A stretch of 64,000 nt of DNA from Arthrobacter sp. ISL-48 (GCF_018613805.1 NZ_JAGGPL010000023.1:1-64000), one strand, 5' to 3'; positions 6,958-15,224 are shown, numbered from the stretch's first letter. Numbers and translations: made by a program. Notes: generated from the sequence alone by a model not told the origin.

Positions 6958-7312
6958 CCCCAGTGCCCGGTACCGATCCCTCGATGGACACCTTTGCCGA
7001 TTAGCGCAGTTACCGCCTGCCCTGATCGGGATCCCTGATCTGGCGCCCGAGTCCGTCATCGGTCCCAGAGGTGCGCTTGACCCCGGCACCAGTCTCGAAG
7101 CCATGTACGTTTGCGCTCCTGTTTACCTGCCCGATGAGTTTTCGGCGTGCGAGGAACCCGACGAACCCATTGTCATCGCCTGGCTGATCCCGCTCTTTAA
7201 AGAGGAAGCAGCATTTGCCCGTACGCATGGCTGGGAAGCATTGGAACGGCTCCTAGTCGAGAACGACCCAGACCTGACTGACTGGCATCGCCCGCCACTG
7301 CCAGTGCATTAG
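6944..7312 (+). CDS. Hypothetical protein, C-terminal half weakly like SUFU-domain proteins
   Basis: The frame opens at ATG 6944 inside site 9, but the first 30 residues look unnatural. Conserved-looking sequence starts at about PALIGIPDLAPES and runs through VCAPVYLPDEF, IAWLIPLFKEEAAF and HGWEALERLLVENDPDL. That last block resembles the end of suppressor-of-fused (SUFU/DUF) immunity-like proteins, in which a WL-P segment precedes a helix and a DLLD-like end. The protein may therefore be a 5'-truncated copy. The assignment is weak. Confidence 0.4.
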   Translation: MVQRPPSARYRSLDGHLCRLAQLPPALIGIPDLAPESVIGPRGALDPGTSLEAMYVCAPVYLPDEFSACEEPDEPIVIAWLIPLFKEEAAFARTHGWEALERLLVENDPDLTDWHRPPLPVH

Positions 7313-7433
7313 CCCCGACTGCGATACGCGCATCCCCGGTCGGGACTGCCCCGGCGTTGGTCATGACTGCCAGGTCGCTTGTGGTGCTGGTGGTTGGAGT
7401 GCCGTATCGGGCGGGGATGGTGGTCCATGCTGA

Positions 7434-8498
7434 TTACCTTTCTACTGTGGGCGCAGGGCCCACGCCGGTGACGTTCGGTCCATCATCAAGGCCGTGGCGT
7501 CGGTCACCGAGCACGATCTTAGAGACGGCTGCTTCCGAGGCGGCGGAGAAGGGGCCGAAGTGCCCCTCAACGGCCCATCGGGTTTCCTCTTCGATGAGGT
7601 CGGCGTTGATCCTTGCGCCGGTCATGACACCCTCGGCCGCCGCGGTGATGACTTGGGCCATTAGGTTGGAGACATTGCCGGCTGCATACACGCCGCGGAC
7701 GGCCGTCGCACCACCCATAGCGTCGGTCTCGATGAACCGTCCGGCCCTTGACGGGTGCACCTGGGAAAATAGCCCGAGTGATTCCAGAAGCGCGGACCTG
7801 GCCTCCATCCGTGTTCCGACTGCCAGGGCCTGAAGGTCGAATGAGGGGCCTTGGCGGAGCGTGATCCCGGTGAGTACGCCATCGACCGCTTCAACAGAAG
7901 CCACGGCGCCGTCAACGACCGTTACGGATCGGGCGGCGAGCTTGTCCCACTCCTCGTCGGTGGGTTCCACGGTGTCGTTGAGGAAGAGGGTGATATCCCG
8001 GGTCCACTGCCTGAACAACAGTGCTTGATGGACAGACAACGGGCCTGTGCCCAGCACTCCAATGCGTTGCCCGCGGATTTCCCAGCCATGGCAGTAGGGG
8101 CAGTGCACAACGCCCTTTCCCCATTGCTCCCGCAGCCCGTCGATGGGAGGCAGTTCGTCGGTCAATCCGGTGGTGACGAGCAGGCGTCTGCCGGAGAACC
8201 GGCGGGTATCTTCGAGGATTACCTCGAATCCATCTGGGGTTCGCCGTGCCGAAACGGCTTCGCCGTCAATGACCGTAGCTCCATAGGAAAGCACTTCACT
8301 GCGTCCGACGGACAGGAGTTCCCCGGGGTTCATGCCGTCCCTGGAAAGATAACCGTGTACCCCCGCCGCGGGTGCGTTGCGTGGGGTCCCGGAATCGATG
8401 ACAAGTACCGAGCGCAGCGCCCGGGCCAGCGTCGTGGCCGCGCTGAGTCCCGCCGCGCCGCCGCCAACAATAACAACGTCATACCGTGTGGTGTCCAA
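7434..8498 (-). CDS. NAD(P)/FAD-dependent thioredoxin-reductase-like oxidoreductase
   Basis: Flavoprotein of about 354 aa. The FAD-binding Rossmann motif VVIVGGGAAGLSAA is near the N-terminus, the redox-type motif HCPYCHGWE has the two cysteines of the CxxC group, a second nucleotide-binding loop reads GVLGTGPLS, and the FAD-end motif is GVYAAGNVSN. I start at TTG 8498, with GAAGGA nine bases upstream, because the FAD strand follows six residues later; ATG at 8543 would add 15 unconserved residues. Such HCPYC proteins reduce thiols or low-molecular disulphides. It is divergent from the XRE-cupin regulator, which probably controls it through the palindrome at 8596. Confidence 0.88.
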   Translation of the reverse strand: MDTTRYDVVIVGGGAAGLSAATTLARALRSVLVIDSGTPRNAPAAGVHGYLSRDGMNPGELLSVGRSEVLSYGATVIDGEAVSARRTPDGFEVILEDTRRFSGRRLLVTTGLTDELPPIDGLREQWGKGVVHCPYCHGWEIRGQRIGVLGTGPLSVHQALLFRQWTRDITLFLNDTVEPTDEEWDKLAARSVTVVDGAVASVEAVDGVLTGITLRQGPSFDLQALAVGTRMEARSALLESLGLFSQVHPSRAGRFIETDAMGGATAVRGVYAAGNVSNLMAQVITAAAEGVMTGARINADLIEEETRWAVEGHFGPFSAASEAAVSKIVLGDRRHGLDDGPNVTGVGPAPTVER

Positions 8499-8595
8499 AC
8501 TGATTTGTCCTTCGTCTCGGCCCTGATAGTTCGCCGCCAGCATCCTTGGGCGGTTACACCAGCTTCCATCGCATCCACAAGGACTGGCAATAATC

Positions 8596-8612
8596 TTTGC
8601 CGTTATGGCAAA
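8596..8612. promoter_or_regulatory. Palindromic operator in the trxB-like/XRE divergent promoter
   Basis: Perfect inverted repeat TTTGCC-GTTAT-GGCAAA located 10 bases before the XRE-cupin start and about 100 bases before the oxidoreductase. This is the most likely binding site for the XRE protein; binding itself is inferred. Confidence 0.6.
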
Positions 8613-8621
8613 CTATGAGTA

Positions 8622-9206
8622 ATGACAACTGAACTTGACGGTGTTCTCGGTGCGGTCGGCCCCCGGCTTCGGGCGCTCCGTGCGGAACGGAACCTCACCC
8701 TCGGAGATGTGTCCTCCGCATCCGGAGTATCGGTGAGCACCCTGTCCCGCCTTGAATCCGGCCAACGCAGACCAAACCTTGAAATCCTGCTGCCCCTCGC
8801 GAGGTTGTACGGTGTTCCCCTCGATGATCTGGTCGGCGCACCTCCCACGGGGGATCCGAGAATCCATCTGCAGCCCATCACCCATGGCGGCATGACGGCT
8901 CTTCCTCTCACGCGCCGGCCAGGCGGATTACAGGCGTTCAAGATGGTGCTCACCGGTGATGCCCGCGGGGCAGAGCCCGACCCGCGCGTTCACGAAGGCT
9001 ACGAATGGCTTTACATCCTCAACGGACGGCTGCGTTTAGTACTGGGCGACAAGGACTTTGAACTTCGCCCTGGCGAAGCCGCGGAATTCGACACCCACAC
9101 ACCGCACTGGTTCGCCAGCGCTGACGGCAAACCCGTCGAGTTCATCAGCCTGTTTGGACAGCAGGGAGAGCGCATGCACGTACGCGCACGGCCCAAGCAC
9201 TCATAG
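8622..9206 (+). CDS. XRE-type helix-turn-helix regulator with C-terminal cupin
   Basis: 194 aa. Residues 10-65 form an XRE helix-turn-helix (LRALRAERNLTLGDVSSASG, VSVSTLSRLESGQRRPNLE). Residues 110-185 form a cupin_2 barrel with HEGYEWLYILNGRLRLVLGD and FDTHTPHWF, which keep the usual His/Glu positions. Regulators of this design sense a small ligand through the cupin. It is transcribed away from the flavoprotein at 7434, so the pair looks like a regulated redox module that forms one large cassette together with the following GNAT fragment. Confidence 0.9.
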   Translation: MTTELDGVLGAVGPRLRALRAERNLTLGDVSSASGVSVSTLSRLESGQRRPNLEILLPLARLYGVPLDDLVGAPPTGDPRIHLQPITHGGMTALPLTRRPGGLQAFKMVLTGDARGAEPDPRVHEGYEWLYILNGRLRLVLGDKDFELRPGEAAEFDTHTPHWFASADGKPVEFISLFGQQGERMHVRARPKHS

Positions 9207-9560
9207 ACGAAGAAACCCGAGGAGACCGGTCCTGGCCAGGCGCTTGTCGGACTGGCGCGAATAATCTCCGACGGTGCTTCGATCTGCTATCTCCAAGACA
9301 TCTTGGTCCTGCGGTCACACCATCGGAAAGTTATAGGACGAGCTATCGCCGAACGAGCACTCGAAGAGTACCCGCATGTGCGGCAGAAAGTTCTGATCAC
9401 TGATGATGAGCCGAAGCAGAAGGCATTCTATGAATCGCTCGGCTACACCCAGACAGACGAACTCCGTGGAGGATCCGTCCGGGCCCTCATTAGATTTGAC
9501 TGTCCCTCAACGTACGGTGAGGGATCCTTAGCCGGGCACCTCAGTGAGCTGGTTTGTTAG
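9207..9560 (+). pseudogene. GNAT acetyltransferase lacking its N-terminus
   Basis: Directly after the XRE stop codon, in the same frame, the sequence reads ALVGLARIISDGASICYLQD, then ILVLRSHHRKVIGRAIAERA and DEPKQKAFYESLGYTQTDE. These are GNAT strands 3-4, the acetyl-CoA loop region and the C-terminal wing. The first 40-50 residues of the fold are absent. The acetyl-CoA loop (normally RGxGIG) reads RKVIGRA, so the cofactor site may also have decayed. TTG at 9303 is the only start-like codon. The frame runs through array site 11 before stopping, so the true end is lost as well. Confidence 0.7.
9512..9539 (+). repeat. Array palindrome, site 11
   Basis: GTACGGTGAGGGA then TCCTTAGCCGGGCAC: clear GTnCGG/CCGGnC ends and a GGGATCC centre. 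The next gene starts 30 bases downstream. Confidence 0.8.
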
Positions 9561-9569
9561 CCTTGCGAC

Positions 9570-9923
9570 ATGGAAGAGGACTGGATCGAACACAGGCGTG
9601 CGGATGACGGGGAGCGAGTGGGATGGATGAAACCCATCGACGAAGGTTTTGTCGCTATCGACCTGTGGGGGCGCCCACGGACAGAAGTTGTGGACTGGAT
9701 GCTCGCAGAGGAGACGTTGGATGAACTTGGACTGGGCTACCTCGCCGACCCGCACGAGTTGCGACTAGGTCATGATGACTGGCTGCGCGTGCGTATCGCC
9801 GAGGTATCGTCCGTCGAGATAAGAGTGAAGAAAGACGACTGGGGAGATATGACCGCACCCCAGCTTTACTACACGGTGCCATTCCCAGTGGACGAGGACC
9901 AGCTTCGCCCGTTGTCCCGTTGA
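9570..9923 (+). CDS. Conserved hypothetical protein (117 aa)
   Basis: ATG 9570. Small acidic protein with the conserved-looking segments DWIEHRRADDGERVGWMKP, FVAIDLWGR, LADPHELRL and VRIAEVSSVEIRVKKDDWGD. The pattern of short alternating strands suggests an all-beta or alpha/beta fold with no membrane or signal segment. I recall similar unannotated actinobacterial proteins but no function. The gene fits snugly between site 11 (30 bases upstream) and site 12, which overlaps its stop by 10 bases. Confidence 0.75.
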   Translation: MEEDWIEHRRADDGERVGWMKPIDEGFVAIDLWGRPRTEVVDWMLAEETLDELGLGYLADPHELRLGHDDWLRVRIAEVSSVEIRVKKDDWGDMTAPQLYYTVPFPVDEDQLRPLSR

Positions 9924-9939
9924 GTGATCCATACGGAAC
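9914..9939 (+). repeat. Array palindrome, site 12
   Basis: GTCCCGTTGAGTGA then TCCATACGGAAC, overlapping the end of the preceding gene. The arms GTCCCGT/ACGGAAC remain complementary apart from one base. Confidence 0.7.
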
Positions 9940-10021
9940 CTAATCCAGAGTGGCGATTCGAGCCCAAGTTACTGTTGCAGACGGCATTGTCCGTGCGGAT
10001 CGGGCATGACACGATTTCAAA

Positions 10022-10468
10022 ATGACTACTCTCTGGACAAAGCGGCTCGTCCGAGGCGATCTGACAGCGGCGCGTGACATGTTCGCGATGATGGCTGCTG
10101 TATTCGCAGAGGATGCCGAGCCGCTCACCGACGACTATCTTGTTTGGCTTCTCGATCGAGACTCGTTTTGGGCGATCGCCGCATTCGTCGGTGACGACGT
10201 TGTTGGCGGCATCACCGCCCACACTCTGCCCATGACGCGATCCCCATCGTCAGAGGTATTCATCTATGACCTTGCAGTGCGCCAGGATCACCAAAGACAG
10301 GGTGTTGGAAGCAGGTTGGTTTTCGAACTACGCGAAGCCGCCGCAGCAGCAGGCTTCGGCGAGGTATTTGTGCCAGCCGACAACGAAGACAAGCACGCTC
10401 TCGACTTCTACCGGGCACAGGGAGCCGCGGCGTCCCCTGTGACATTCTTCACCTTCCCCGTCAGGTAG
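10022..10468 (+). CDS. AAC(3)-I-like GNAT acetyltransferase
   Basis: 148 aa starting at ATG 10022. The arrangement follows aminoglycoside 3-N-acetyltransferases of type I: an N-terminal helix (RDMFAMMAAVFAEDAEPLTD), FWAIAAFVGDDVVGGITAH, then EVFIYDLAVRQDHQRQGVG, where the RQGVG acetyl-CoA loop is intact, and ADNEDKHALDFYRAQGA at the C-terminus. AAC(3)-I enzymes are classic integron cassettes conferring gentamicin resistance. This protein is clearly a relative, but its substrate cannot be deduced. It lies alone between sites 12 and 13. Confidence 0.82.
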   Translation: MTTLWTKRLVRGDLTAARDMFAMMAAVFAEDAEPLTDDYLVWLLDRDSFWAIAAFVGDDVVGGITAHTLPMTRSPSSEVFIYDLAVRQDHQRQGVGSRLVFELREAAAAAGFGEVFVPADNEDKHALDFYRAQGAAASPVTFFTFPVR

Positions 10469-10486
10469 GGATCGGCTCCCGTACGT
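10459..10486 (+). repeat. Array palindrome, site 13
   Basis: CGTCAGGTAGGGA then TCGGCTCCCGTACG. It overlaps the stop region of the acetyltransferase gene. Confidence 0.65.
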
Positions 10487-10572
10487 AGAGAGCTAGCGCC
10501 CCTGAAAACCAGTCGTAAGAATAAGGAAACCTGCAGCGAGACCACCCAGTTGTCAGTTGGGAAAGTGCCCTT

Positions 10573-10690
10573 ATGCGCACTGTGGAAGGTTCGTTCTACC
10601 GTGCTGTGGATCCGGCCTACCGTGACGCGGCTCTTGCGGGATCTCGGTCAGCCGGCCGGTATTCGCCGCCAGGCGTTCCAAACGTCGGTT
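10573..10690 (+). pseudogene. Possible RES-domain protein fragment
   Basis: After ATG 10573 the frame reads MRTVEGSFYRAVDPAYRDAA and then AGSRSAGRYSPPGVP, which resembles the start of RES-domain (NAD-degrading toxin type) proteins, including the R-x-(G/S)GRY step. The homology breaks before the usual LYLS strand, and the remaining frame is unconserved. If real, it is a short 5' remnant left at the beginning of the large interval between sites 13 and 14. Confidence 0.35.
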
Positions 10691-10783
10691 CCCGTGACAT
10701 TGGAATTCTTGAGCAGTTCATACATGGCCGCTGTCCAGTGCCACACAGCGACGACGACGCTCTCGGACGCCGATTCGAGGCGA

Positions 10784-11374
10784 TTAGTGTTTCTGGTGAG
10801 GGTGTAGGTCGATGCGCTGGGATGGGGTGATGCTGAAATCTCTGAACCGGGCGCGGAGTCCACCGCGTTTTGGTGAGCACATCATCATCCCGACCTGGCA
10901 GGAGTCTTCGAGTGGCAGGTGCCCAAGGCGCAGCATGCGCCACTGTCCTACCGTCCCTTGGGGGTGAAGGTACTGGGCCCGAAGGGCATTGCCTTGGCGG
11001 GTTACCTGCATCGTTATCTCGTCCGGAGTATTCGGCAGCGACATGATCGACCAGTCCGATGCGCCATGGGTGATCACGGTGCTGAGGTGGAGTGCCTCAT
11101 CGGTGTACTCGACACCGGTTTTCATCCAGGCTCGCTTGTTGGCTCGAACCATGAGTCCGGCTTGGTCGTAGAGCGTCGTGAAGTCGCCGGATAACTTCAC
11201 CGTAGCTGTGAAGTCGCCCACCACCTCACGGTGGAGGAAGTGCCCTGTGTCGTGCGTGAAGCCGTAGAAAGTTTCCCGCCAGAAATCTGTGTCGTGATCG
11301 GAGACCACGGTTAGTTCGTTCGGGTTGTTCTCCCATTGGGCTGGTTCATTCAGCCAGATCATGTTCTCGAGCAT
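10784..11374 (-). CDS. DUF1349 (concanavalin-like) protein
   Basis: Start chosen at the third of three adjacent ATGs (11374), with AGG six bases upstream; 11380 and 11377 are alternatives. The protein of about 196 aa has the DUF1349 hallmarks: NDTDFWRETFYGF-like start, GHFLHREVVGDFTATVKLSG, QAGLMVRANKRAWMKTGVEY and LPLEDSCQVGMMMCSP. This is a jelly-roll fold related to yeast Ygr122c-type and carbohydrate-binding domains, with no known reaction. The gene overlaps the 3' end of the MFS transporter gene by about 30 bases and is therefore coupled to it. Confidence 0.85.
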   Translation of the reverse strand: MLENMIWLNEPAQWENNPNELTVVSDHDTDFWRETFYGFTHDTGHFLHREVVGDFTATVKLSGDFTTLYDQAGLMVRANKRAWMKTGVEYTDEALHLSTVITHGASDWSIMSLPNTPDEITMQVTRQGNALRAQYLHPQGTVGQWRMLRLGHLPLEDSCQVGMMMCSPKRGGLRARFRDFSITPSQRIDLHPHQKH

Positions 11375-12635
11375 CATCATCCTGTTTCGGGTGGTGGGCG
11401 GTATTCGCAATGTGCGGTGGCGAGGTGGGATCGGTGAGCTTCCGCCGGATCCGCAGGATGACCGGTGTGAGGGCAAGTAGGACCGCACACAGGGCCGCTA
11501 TGGCGGCCATCGCTGCTCGCAGTCCGGCGGCTTCGGACCACAGTCCTACATAGACGGGGCCCAAGAGGAATCCAAGATAGGAAATCGTAGTGAGTAGGGA
11601 AGTTGTCCGCCCACGGGTGGCCTCTTCGGTGGAGCGCGAGACGATACCCAGCAACGTTGGGTACAGCACTGCTGTGCCGGCGGCGGCTACTGCCAGTCCG
11701 ATCAAGGCCACGATTAAGTCCGGCGCGGCGGAGAGCATTGCTGCACCGGCACTGGCCGCGGCGGCGCCGAGGATCAGTGCTCTTGTTGCGTAGGCCGGTT
11801 GTAGTCCTCCGGTGCTGAAGCGTGTGATGGCGACGACGGCAGCGAACACCGCAGGAGCGGTAGAACCCAGGACGGCCCCGGTGCCTAGCTCGTCTTCGAA
11901 GAACACGGCCGCCCAACTCTGATGGGCATTCTCACTAGCAAAGGCCACCGCCCCAAGAATTCCCACCAGCAAGACCGCCAGACCAGGGACACCTGAAGCG
12001 GGGTCGGCGCGGCGATGACGCAGTTCGCCCGTTTCCGCCCTAATGCGCTGTTGATCGCTGGGCACTTCAGCAGAAGAAGCATGGAGCAGGTACCCGCTGA
12101 CGATCATTGACGCGGCAACGACCAGGACGAAGGAGAAGGTGGTGCCAGTGCCCAGCGCAGTCAACAGTCCAACAACAAGGCTGGAGACCACCACGAATGC
12201 GGAGAACACGCCATGGGAACGGGTGATCACCGGTGTGGAAGCAAGCTTTTCCGCGGACCCTGCCGCCGAATTGATCGCCACGTCGGCCGCCCCACTGGCC
12301 GCACCAACCAGAAGCAGCCCGAAGCACAGGCTGGCGAATCCCGTTGCGGCAAGGGCCACGAACAGTCCAGAGGCCCCCAGCAGAATGAGTGTGACGGCCG
12401 CGGTGATCCGCGCTCCGAAGCGGTCAATGATCCTGCCCGTCAGAAGCATCGCCGGCACCGCCCCGGCTCCGATGAACAACAGTGCCGTGCCGAGCTGCCC
12501 GTCCGAAATGCCGGCTTGGGACCTGATTCTTGGAATACTCGCACCCCAGGTGCCCCAGAAAACACCGAACGCTGCAAAGGAGGCATAGGACGCGAACGCC
12601 AACCTATGAGGGGATCGCGATGAGGAACGAATCAT
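11346..12635 (-). CDS. MFS transporter
   Basis: About 430 aa with twelve hydrophobic segments. Start at ATG 12635, just inside the LacI-type operator. Residues 50-75 hold the MFS loop 2-3 motif (GRIIDRFGARI), repeated in weaker form in the second half. The family is that of small sugar or drug porters (YbjJ-like, no ligand assigned). It is divergent from the LacI regulator at 12667, with only 31 bases between the two start codons, and is co-transcribed with the DUF1349 gene, so the three genes form a regulated transport module. Confidence 0.87.
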   Translation of the reverse strand: MIRSSSRSPHRLAFASYASFAAFGVFWGTWGASIPRIRSQAGISDGQLGTALLFIGAGAVPAMLLTGRIIDRFGARITAAVTLILLGASGLFVALAATGFASLCFGLLLVGAASGAADVAINSAAGSAEKLASTPVITRSHGVFSAFVVVSSLVVGLLTALGTGTTFSFVLVVAASMIVSGYLLHASSAEVPSDQQRIRAETGELRHRRADPASGVPGLAVLLVGILGAVAFASENAHQSWAAVFFEDELGTGAVLGSTAPAVFAAVVAITRFSTGGLQPAYATRALILGAAAASAGAAMLSAAPDLIVALIGLAVAAAGTAVLYPTLLGIVSRSTEEATRGRTTSLLTTISYLGFLLGPVYVGLWSEAAGLRAAMAAIAALCAVLLALTPVILRIRRKLTDPTSPPHIANTAHHPKQDDDAREHDLAE

Positions 12636-12636
12636 G

Positions 12637-12652
12637 TGTGTAACGATACACA
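12637..12652. promoter_or_regulatory. LacI-family operator in the 12635/12667 divergent promoter
   Basis: TGTGTAACGATACACA is an imperfect palindrome with the central CG and TGTA/TACA half-sites typical of LacI-family operators. It lies in the 31-base gap, so binding should block both start regions. Confidence 0.75.
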
Positions 12653-12666
12653 GGTAGGCTGGTCCT

Positions 12667-13713
12667 ATGTCACCTGCAGCACCGGAATCCAAAATCACCC
12701 TCAGTGAGGTAGCCCGCGAGGCTGGAGTCTCGGTGATGACCGCTTCCTACACCTACAGCACACCCTCCCGCGTCTCGGCAGCGTCCCGGGAGAAAGTCCT
12801 TACGGCCGCCGAGGTGCTCGGATATCCAGGGCCCGACCCCAGCGCCCGGTCGCTGCGCACGGGAACCAGCGGCGCTCTCGGGGTCGTTCTGGGAGAGACC
12901 CTGTCTTACGCCTTTGATGACCCCCAGGCGACACGCTTTCTTGCCGGGATCGCAGATGTCTGCGCGGAACATGGTTTGGCCATGACCATTCTCCCGACCA
13001 ACGGATCTGCTGACGATGATCAGCGCATCCGCGCAGCAGCCGTAGATGCCTTCGTTGTGTGGACGACGACGGACGATGACCCGGTGCTTGAGGCCATTGC
13101 CCTGACTGGGAGGCCAGCCATCATCCATGCCGGACCAAAGAAAAAGGCATTCGGTCTGGTGGGCATCGACGATCGCGCCGCTGCCCAAGCGGTCGCTGCA
13201 TTGGGCCTACACCAGAGCCAACGCCCTGCCATCATCGCCTTTCCCTTCACCAAGGAAAGAGTCGAGATGATCATTATGGGTCCTGACCCGGCGACGGCGA
13301 CGTTCCCCGTCACGCGTAACCGGCTCCTGGGATACCAGGACGCGCTCACCGCGGCAGGGTTCCAATGGGAGAGTGTCGAAGTGGCTTCTTGCTCCATCAA
13401 CAGTTTTGGTGAAGGAGCACGAGCCGCCGACCGATTGCTGGCTCGCCCGAATCCTCCAGACACCATTCTCACGATGAGTGATGAATTGGCCCTGGGAACT
13501 TTAGAGGCCGCATTGAAAGCCGGCATTCACGTTCCGAGGAGCCTCGCCGTCACGGGCTGGGATGCCTCCGATGCCGCGTCAGTGAAACAGGTGACCACCG
13601 TTCAACAGAACCTTCGCCAACAAGGCGCCGCATGCGCCCTAGCCGCCATCACCGGCACTTTGACGCCCGCACCACACCCATGGCAACTTATCACCGGACA
13701 AACAACACGATAA
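12667..13713 (+). CDS. LacI-family transcriptional regulator
   Basis: 348 aa. Residues 9-60 are the LacI helix-turn-helix and hinge (ITLSEVAREAGVSVMTASYT, RVSAASREKVLTAAEVLGY). The rest is the periplasmic-binding-protein-like sugar sensor (GALGVVLGETL, FVVWTTTDDD, TILTMSDELALGTLEAAL, VTGWDASDAA). It probably represses the divergent MFS-DUF1349 operon and itself through the 12637 palindrome. The inducer is presumably the sugar handled by the transporter. The gene ends 38 bases before array site 14. Confidence 0.92.
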   Translation: MSPAAPESKITLSEVAREAGVSVMTASYTYSTPSRVSAASREKVLTAAEVLGYPGPDPSARSLRTGTSGALGVVLGETLSYAFDDPQATRFLAGIADVCAEHGLAMTILPTNGSADDDQRIRAAAVDAFVVWTTTDDDPVLEAIALTGRPAIIHAGPKKKAFGLVGIDDRAAAQAVAALGLHQSQRPAIIAFPFTKERVEMIIMGPDPATATFPVTRNRLLGYQDALTAAGFQWESVEVASCSINSFGEGARAADRLLARPNPPDTILTMSDELALGTLEAALKAGIHVPRSLAVTGWDASDAASVKQVTTVQQNLRQQGAACALAAITGTLTPAPHPWQLITGQTTR

Positions 13714-13751
13714 ACACCGAAGCTTGGCCGGGGGTAGCCACAAGTAACAGT

Positions 13752-13776
13752 GTCCGGCGAAGGATCCACAACGAAC
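13752..13776 (+). repeat. Array palindrome, site 14
   Basis: GTCCGGCGAAGGA then TCCACAACGAAC. The left arm is complete; the right arm is shortened to ACGAAC. Confidence 0.75.
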
Positions 13777-13869
13777 GCTCATGTGGTTCAGCTTCCATAT
13801 TGATTGGAATGGGTTGTGGTGTTGGGTGCACCTTCCGCTTGCAGGCAGTGTGCGACGGGAGCGGATGCC

Positions 13870-14298
13870 TTATCTAGTGACGGTTGCGGAGGCCCTTCCG
13901 AGAAGCCCTGTGTCGTACAGAATGCGGTGGCCGTCGCTGAGGACGCGACGCGTTCCTTCGTCCAAAGGGAGATCAGCCCAGGTCGAGGGAGCGATGCCCA
14001 GTTCCACGATCAATCCTGATGCCAACCGAAATCTGCGTTCGCGTACTGGCCCCCATACCTCGGAGCGGATAAGACGAGCCCCAGGACGGAGTTGTTTAAA
14101 CCATGCCGCATCTTCAAAGGTTCCCGGAGTGTCGCTCAACACCACGAGGTCGACATCGCTGGCCATTCGCTCCGCGCCCCGGGCATAAGACCCCACGAGA
14201 GCAACGGCTCTCACTCTGTCTTCCTGTTTCGCCCAGGTAGCAACTTCGCTGACGATCTGCTGTGCAGCTCGTCGGCGACCTTTCAGTCTTGGTGTCAT
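13870..14298 (-). CDS. Nucleotidyltransferase-domain protein (142 aa)
   Basis: DNA polymerase beta-type nucleotidyltransferase fold. ALVGSYARGAERMASDVDLV gives the GS...DxD signature with both metal-binding aspartates. The frame starts at ATG 14298. At 142 aa it is close to MNT/minimal nucleotidyltransferases and to the N-terminal half of aminoglycoside nucleotidyltransferases; it lacks an obvious second drug-binding domain, and no HEPN partner is adjacent. The substrate is unknown (protein, RNA or antibiotic AMPylation are all possible). It forms a minus-strand single-gene cassette between sites 14 and 15. Confidence 0.82.
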   Translation of the reverse strand: MTPRLKGRRRAAQQIVSEVATWAKQEDRVRAVALVGSYARGAERMASDVDLVVLSDTPGTFEDAAWFKQLRPGARLIRSEVWGPVRERRFRLASGLIVELGIAPSTWADLPLDEGTRRVLSDGHRILYDTGLLGRASATVTR

Positions 14299-14331
14299 GA
14301 GAAGGATGCTATCCGCTGGAAATTTATTACA

Positions 14332-14360
14332 GCACCGTAAGGGGATCGGCTAACGGGCGC
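14332..14360 (+). repeat. Array palindrome, site 15
   Basis: GCACCGTAAGGGGA then TCGGCTAACGGGCGC. Good arms; the next gene starts 24 bases downstream. Confidence 0.8.
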
Positions 14361-14383
14361 CAGAAATCAGCGAAGATGGGGGC

Positions 14384-14821
14384 ATGAGGATTGGAGAACT
14401 CGCGACGAAGACTGGCGTCAGCGTCAGGTCGTTGCGCTACTACGAACAGCAAGACCTGCTTGAGCCGCAACGCACTTCGGCGGGTCACCGTTTTTACTCG
14501 ATCGAGGACGAGCGTCTTGTGCTTCAGATCCAAGACTTGTTTGAAGCTGGTTTTTGCAGCTCCGTAATTCGCACGCTGCTTCCCGCCCTGGTCAATCCCG
14601 TAAGAAACCTTGATCTGCTCCGGGCCTCCTTAACTGCTGCGCAGGCACGGCTGAAGAGCGAGAAGGAATCCGTCGAAGCCGAACTTCTAAAACTGAAACA
14701 GCTGGGGGATCGATACGGGCTTGCACCTGACACGCATGTCACCCTCCAAAATGATGGACATGACTCCATCACAGCAGCCGAAGCAATTGCGTTTGATCAT
14801 CGAAACAGACGACTTCGATAG
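14384..14821 (+). CDS. MerR-family regulator
   Basis: 145 aa. Residues 1-70 are the MerR winged helix (MRIGELATKTGVSVRSLRYY, EQQDLLEPQRTSAGHRFY). They are followed by a long coiled-coil dimer helix (residues 75-115, LLRASLTAAQARLKSEKESV) and a short C-terminal tail without a drug-binding domain. It belongs to the small SoxR/CueR/HMR-like subgroup; no metal cysteine pair is evident. Its last 70 bases overlap the VOC gene start, so the two are coupled and the VOC protein is the likely regulated partner. Confidence 0.9.
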   Translation: MRIGELATKTGVSVRSLRYYEQQDLLEPQRTSAGHRFYSIEDERLVLQIQDLFEAGFCSSVIRTLLPALVNPVRNLDLLRASLTAAQARLKSEKESVEAELLKLKQLGDRYGLAPDTHVTLQNDGHDSITAAEAIAFDHRNRRLR

Positions 14822-15224
14822 CGCCTTACGTTTTTATCGCGATGTCCTTGGCCTTACGGAACAGCCCGCTTTCGCAACTGATGGTGAGGATCGAGTGTCA
14901 ATACTGAACGTCGGCGCGGCGACAATTGAGCTCGCCACACCCACACACGTTCGCAACATTGACGCTATTGAAAACGCGCCATCTGCCGAAGGGCCTACGC
15001 TCCGAATCGCCCTTGAGGTGGACAACACGGAAGTTGCGATGACCTCCGCCGAAGAGTTTGGGTTGAAGGTGCTCGCGCCCCCAATCAGAACTCCGTTCGA
15101 GACCATCAACGGAAGAGTGCAAGGTCCTGCTGGCTGGCAGCTGACCTTCTTCCAAGAACTTGAAACACTGCAAGAACGCACCAGGAGGAAAGGCTTCACC
15201 ACTGACGTCCATCGCGCCCGGTAA
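14751..15224 (+). CDS. VOC (glyoxalase-fold) protein
   Basis: Start at ATG 14751, with ATG 14754 and 14760 as alternatives; all lie inside the 3' end of the MerR gene. Two VOC repeats are visible: LRLIIETDDFDSALRFYRDV-LGL to TIELATPTH, and LRIALEVDNTE to VQGPAGWQLTFFQ. The metal-binding pattern H/Q...E is only partly kept, so a binding rather than a catalytic role is possible. MerR plus VOC is a frequent pair for toxin or antibiotic response. The gene ends inside the left flank of array site 16. Confidence 0.8.
   Translation: MMDMTPSQQPKQLRLIIETDDFDSALRFYRDVLGLTEQPAFATDGEDRVSILNVGAATIELATPTHVRNIDAIENAPSAEGPTLRIALEVDNTEVAMTSAEEFGLKVLAPPIRTPFETINGRVQGPAGWQLTFFQELETLQERTRRKGFTTDVHRAR

Noticed and set aside
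10550..10807. Plus-strand frame overlapping the RES-like fragment
   Set aside because: Different frame from the one with RES-like sequence; no conserved features.
12605..12630. GAGGGGATCGCGATGAGG resembling an array site
   Set aside because: It lies within the first codons of the MFS gene, lacks the CGGAC arm, and is explained by coding sequence.
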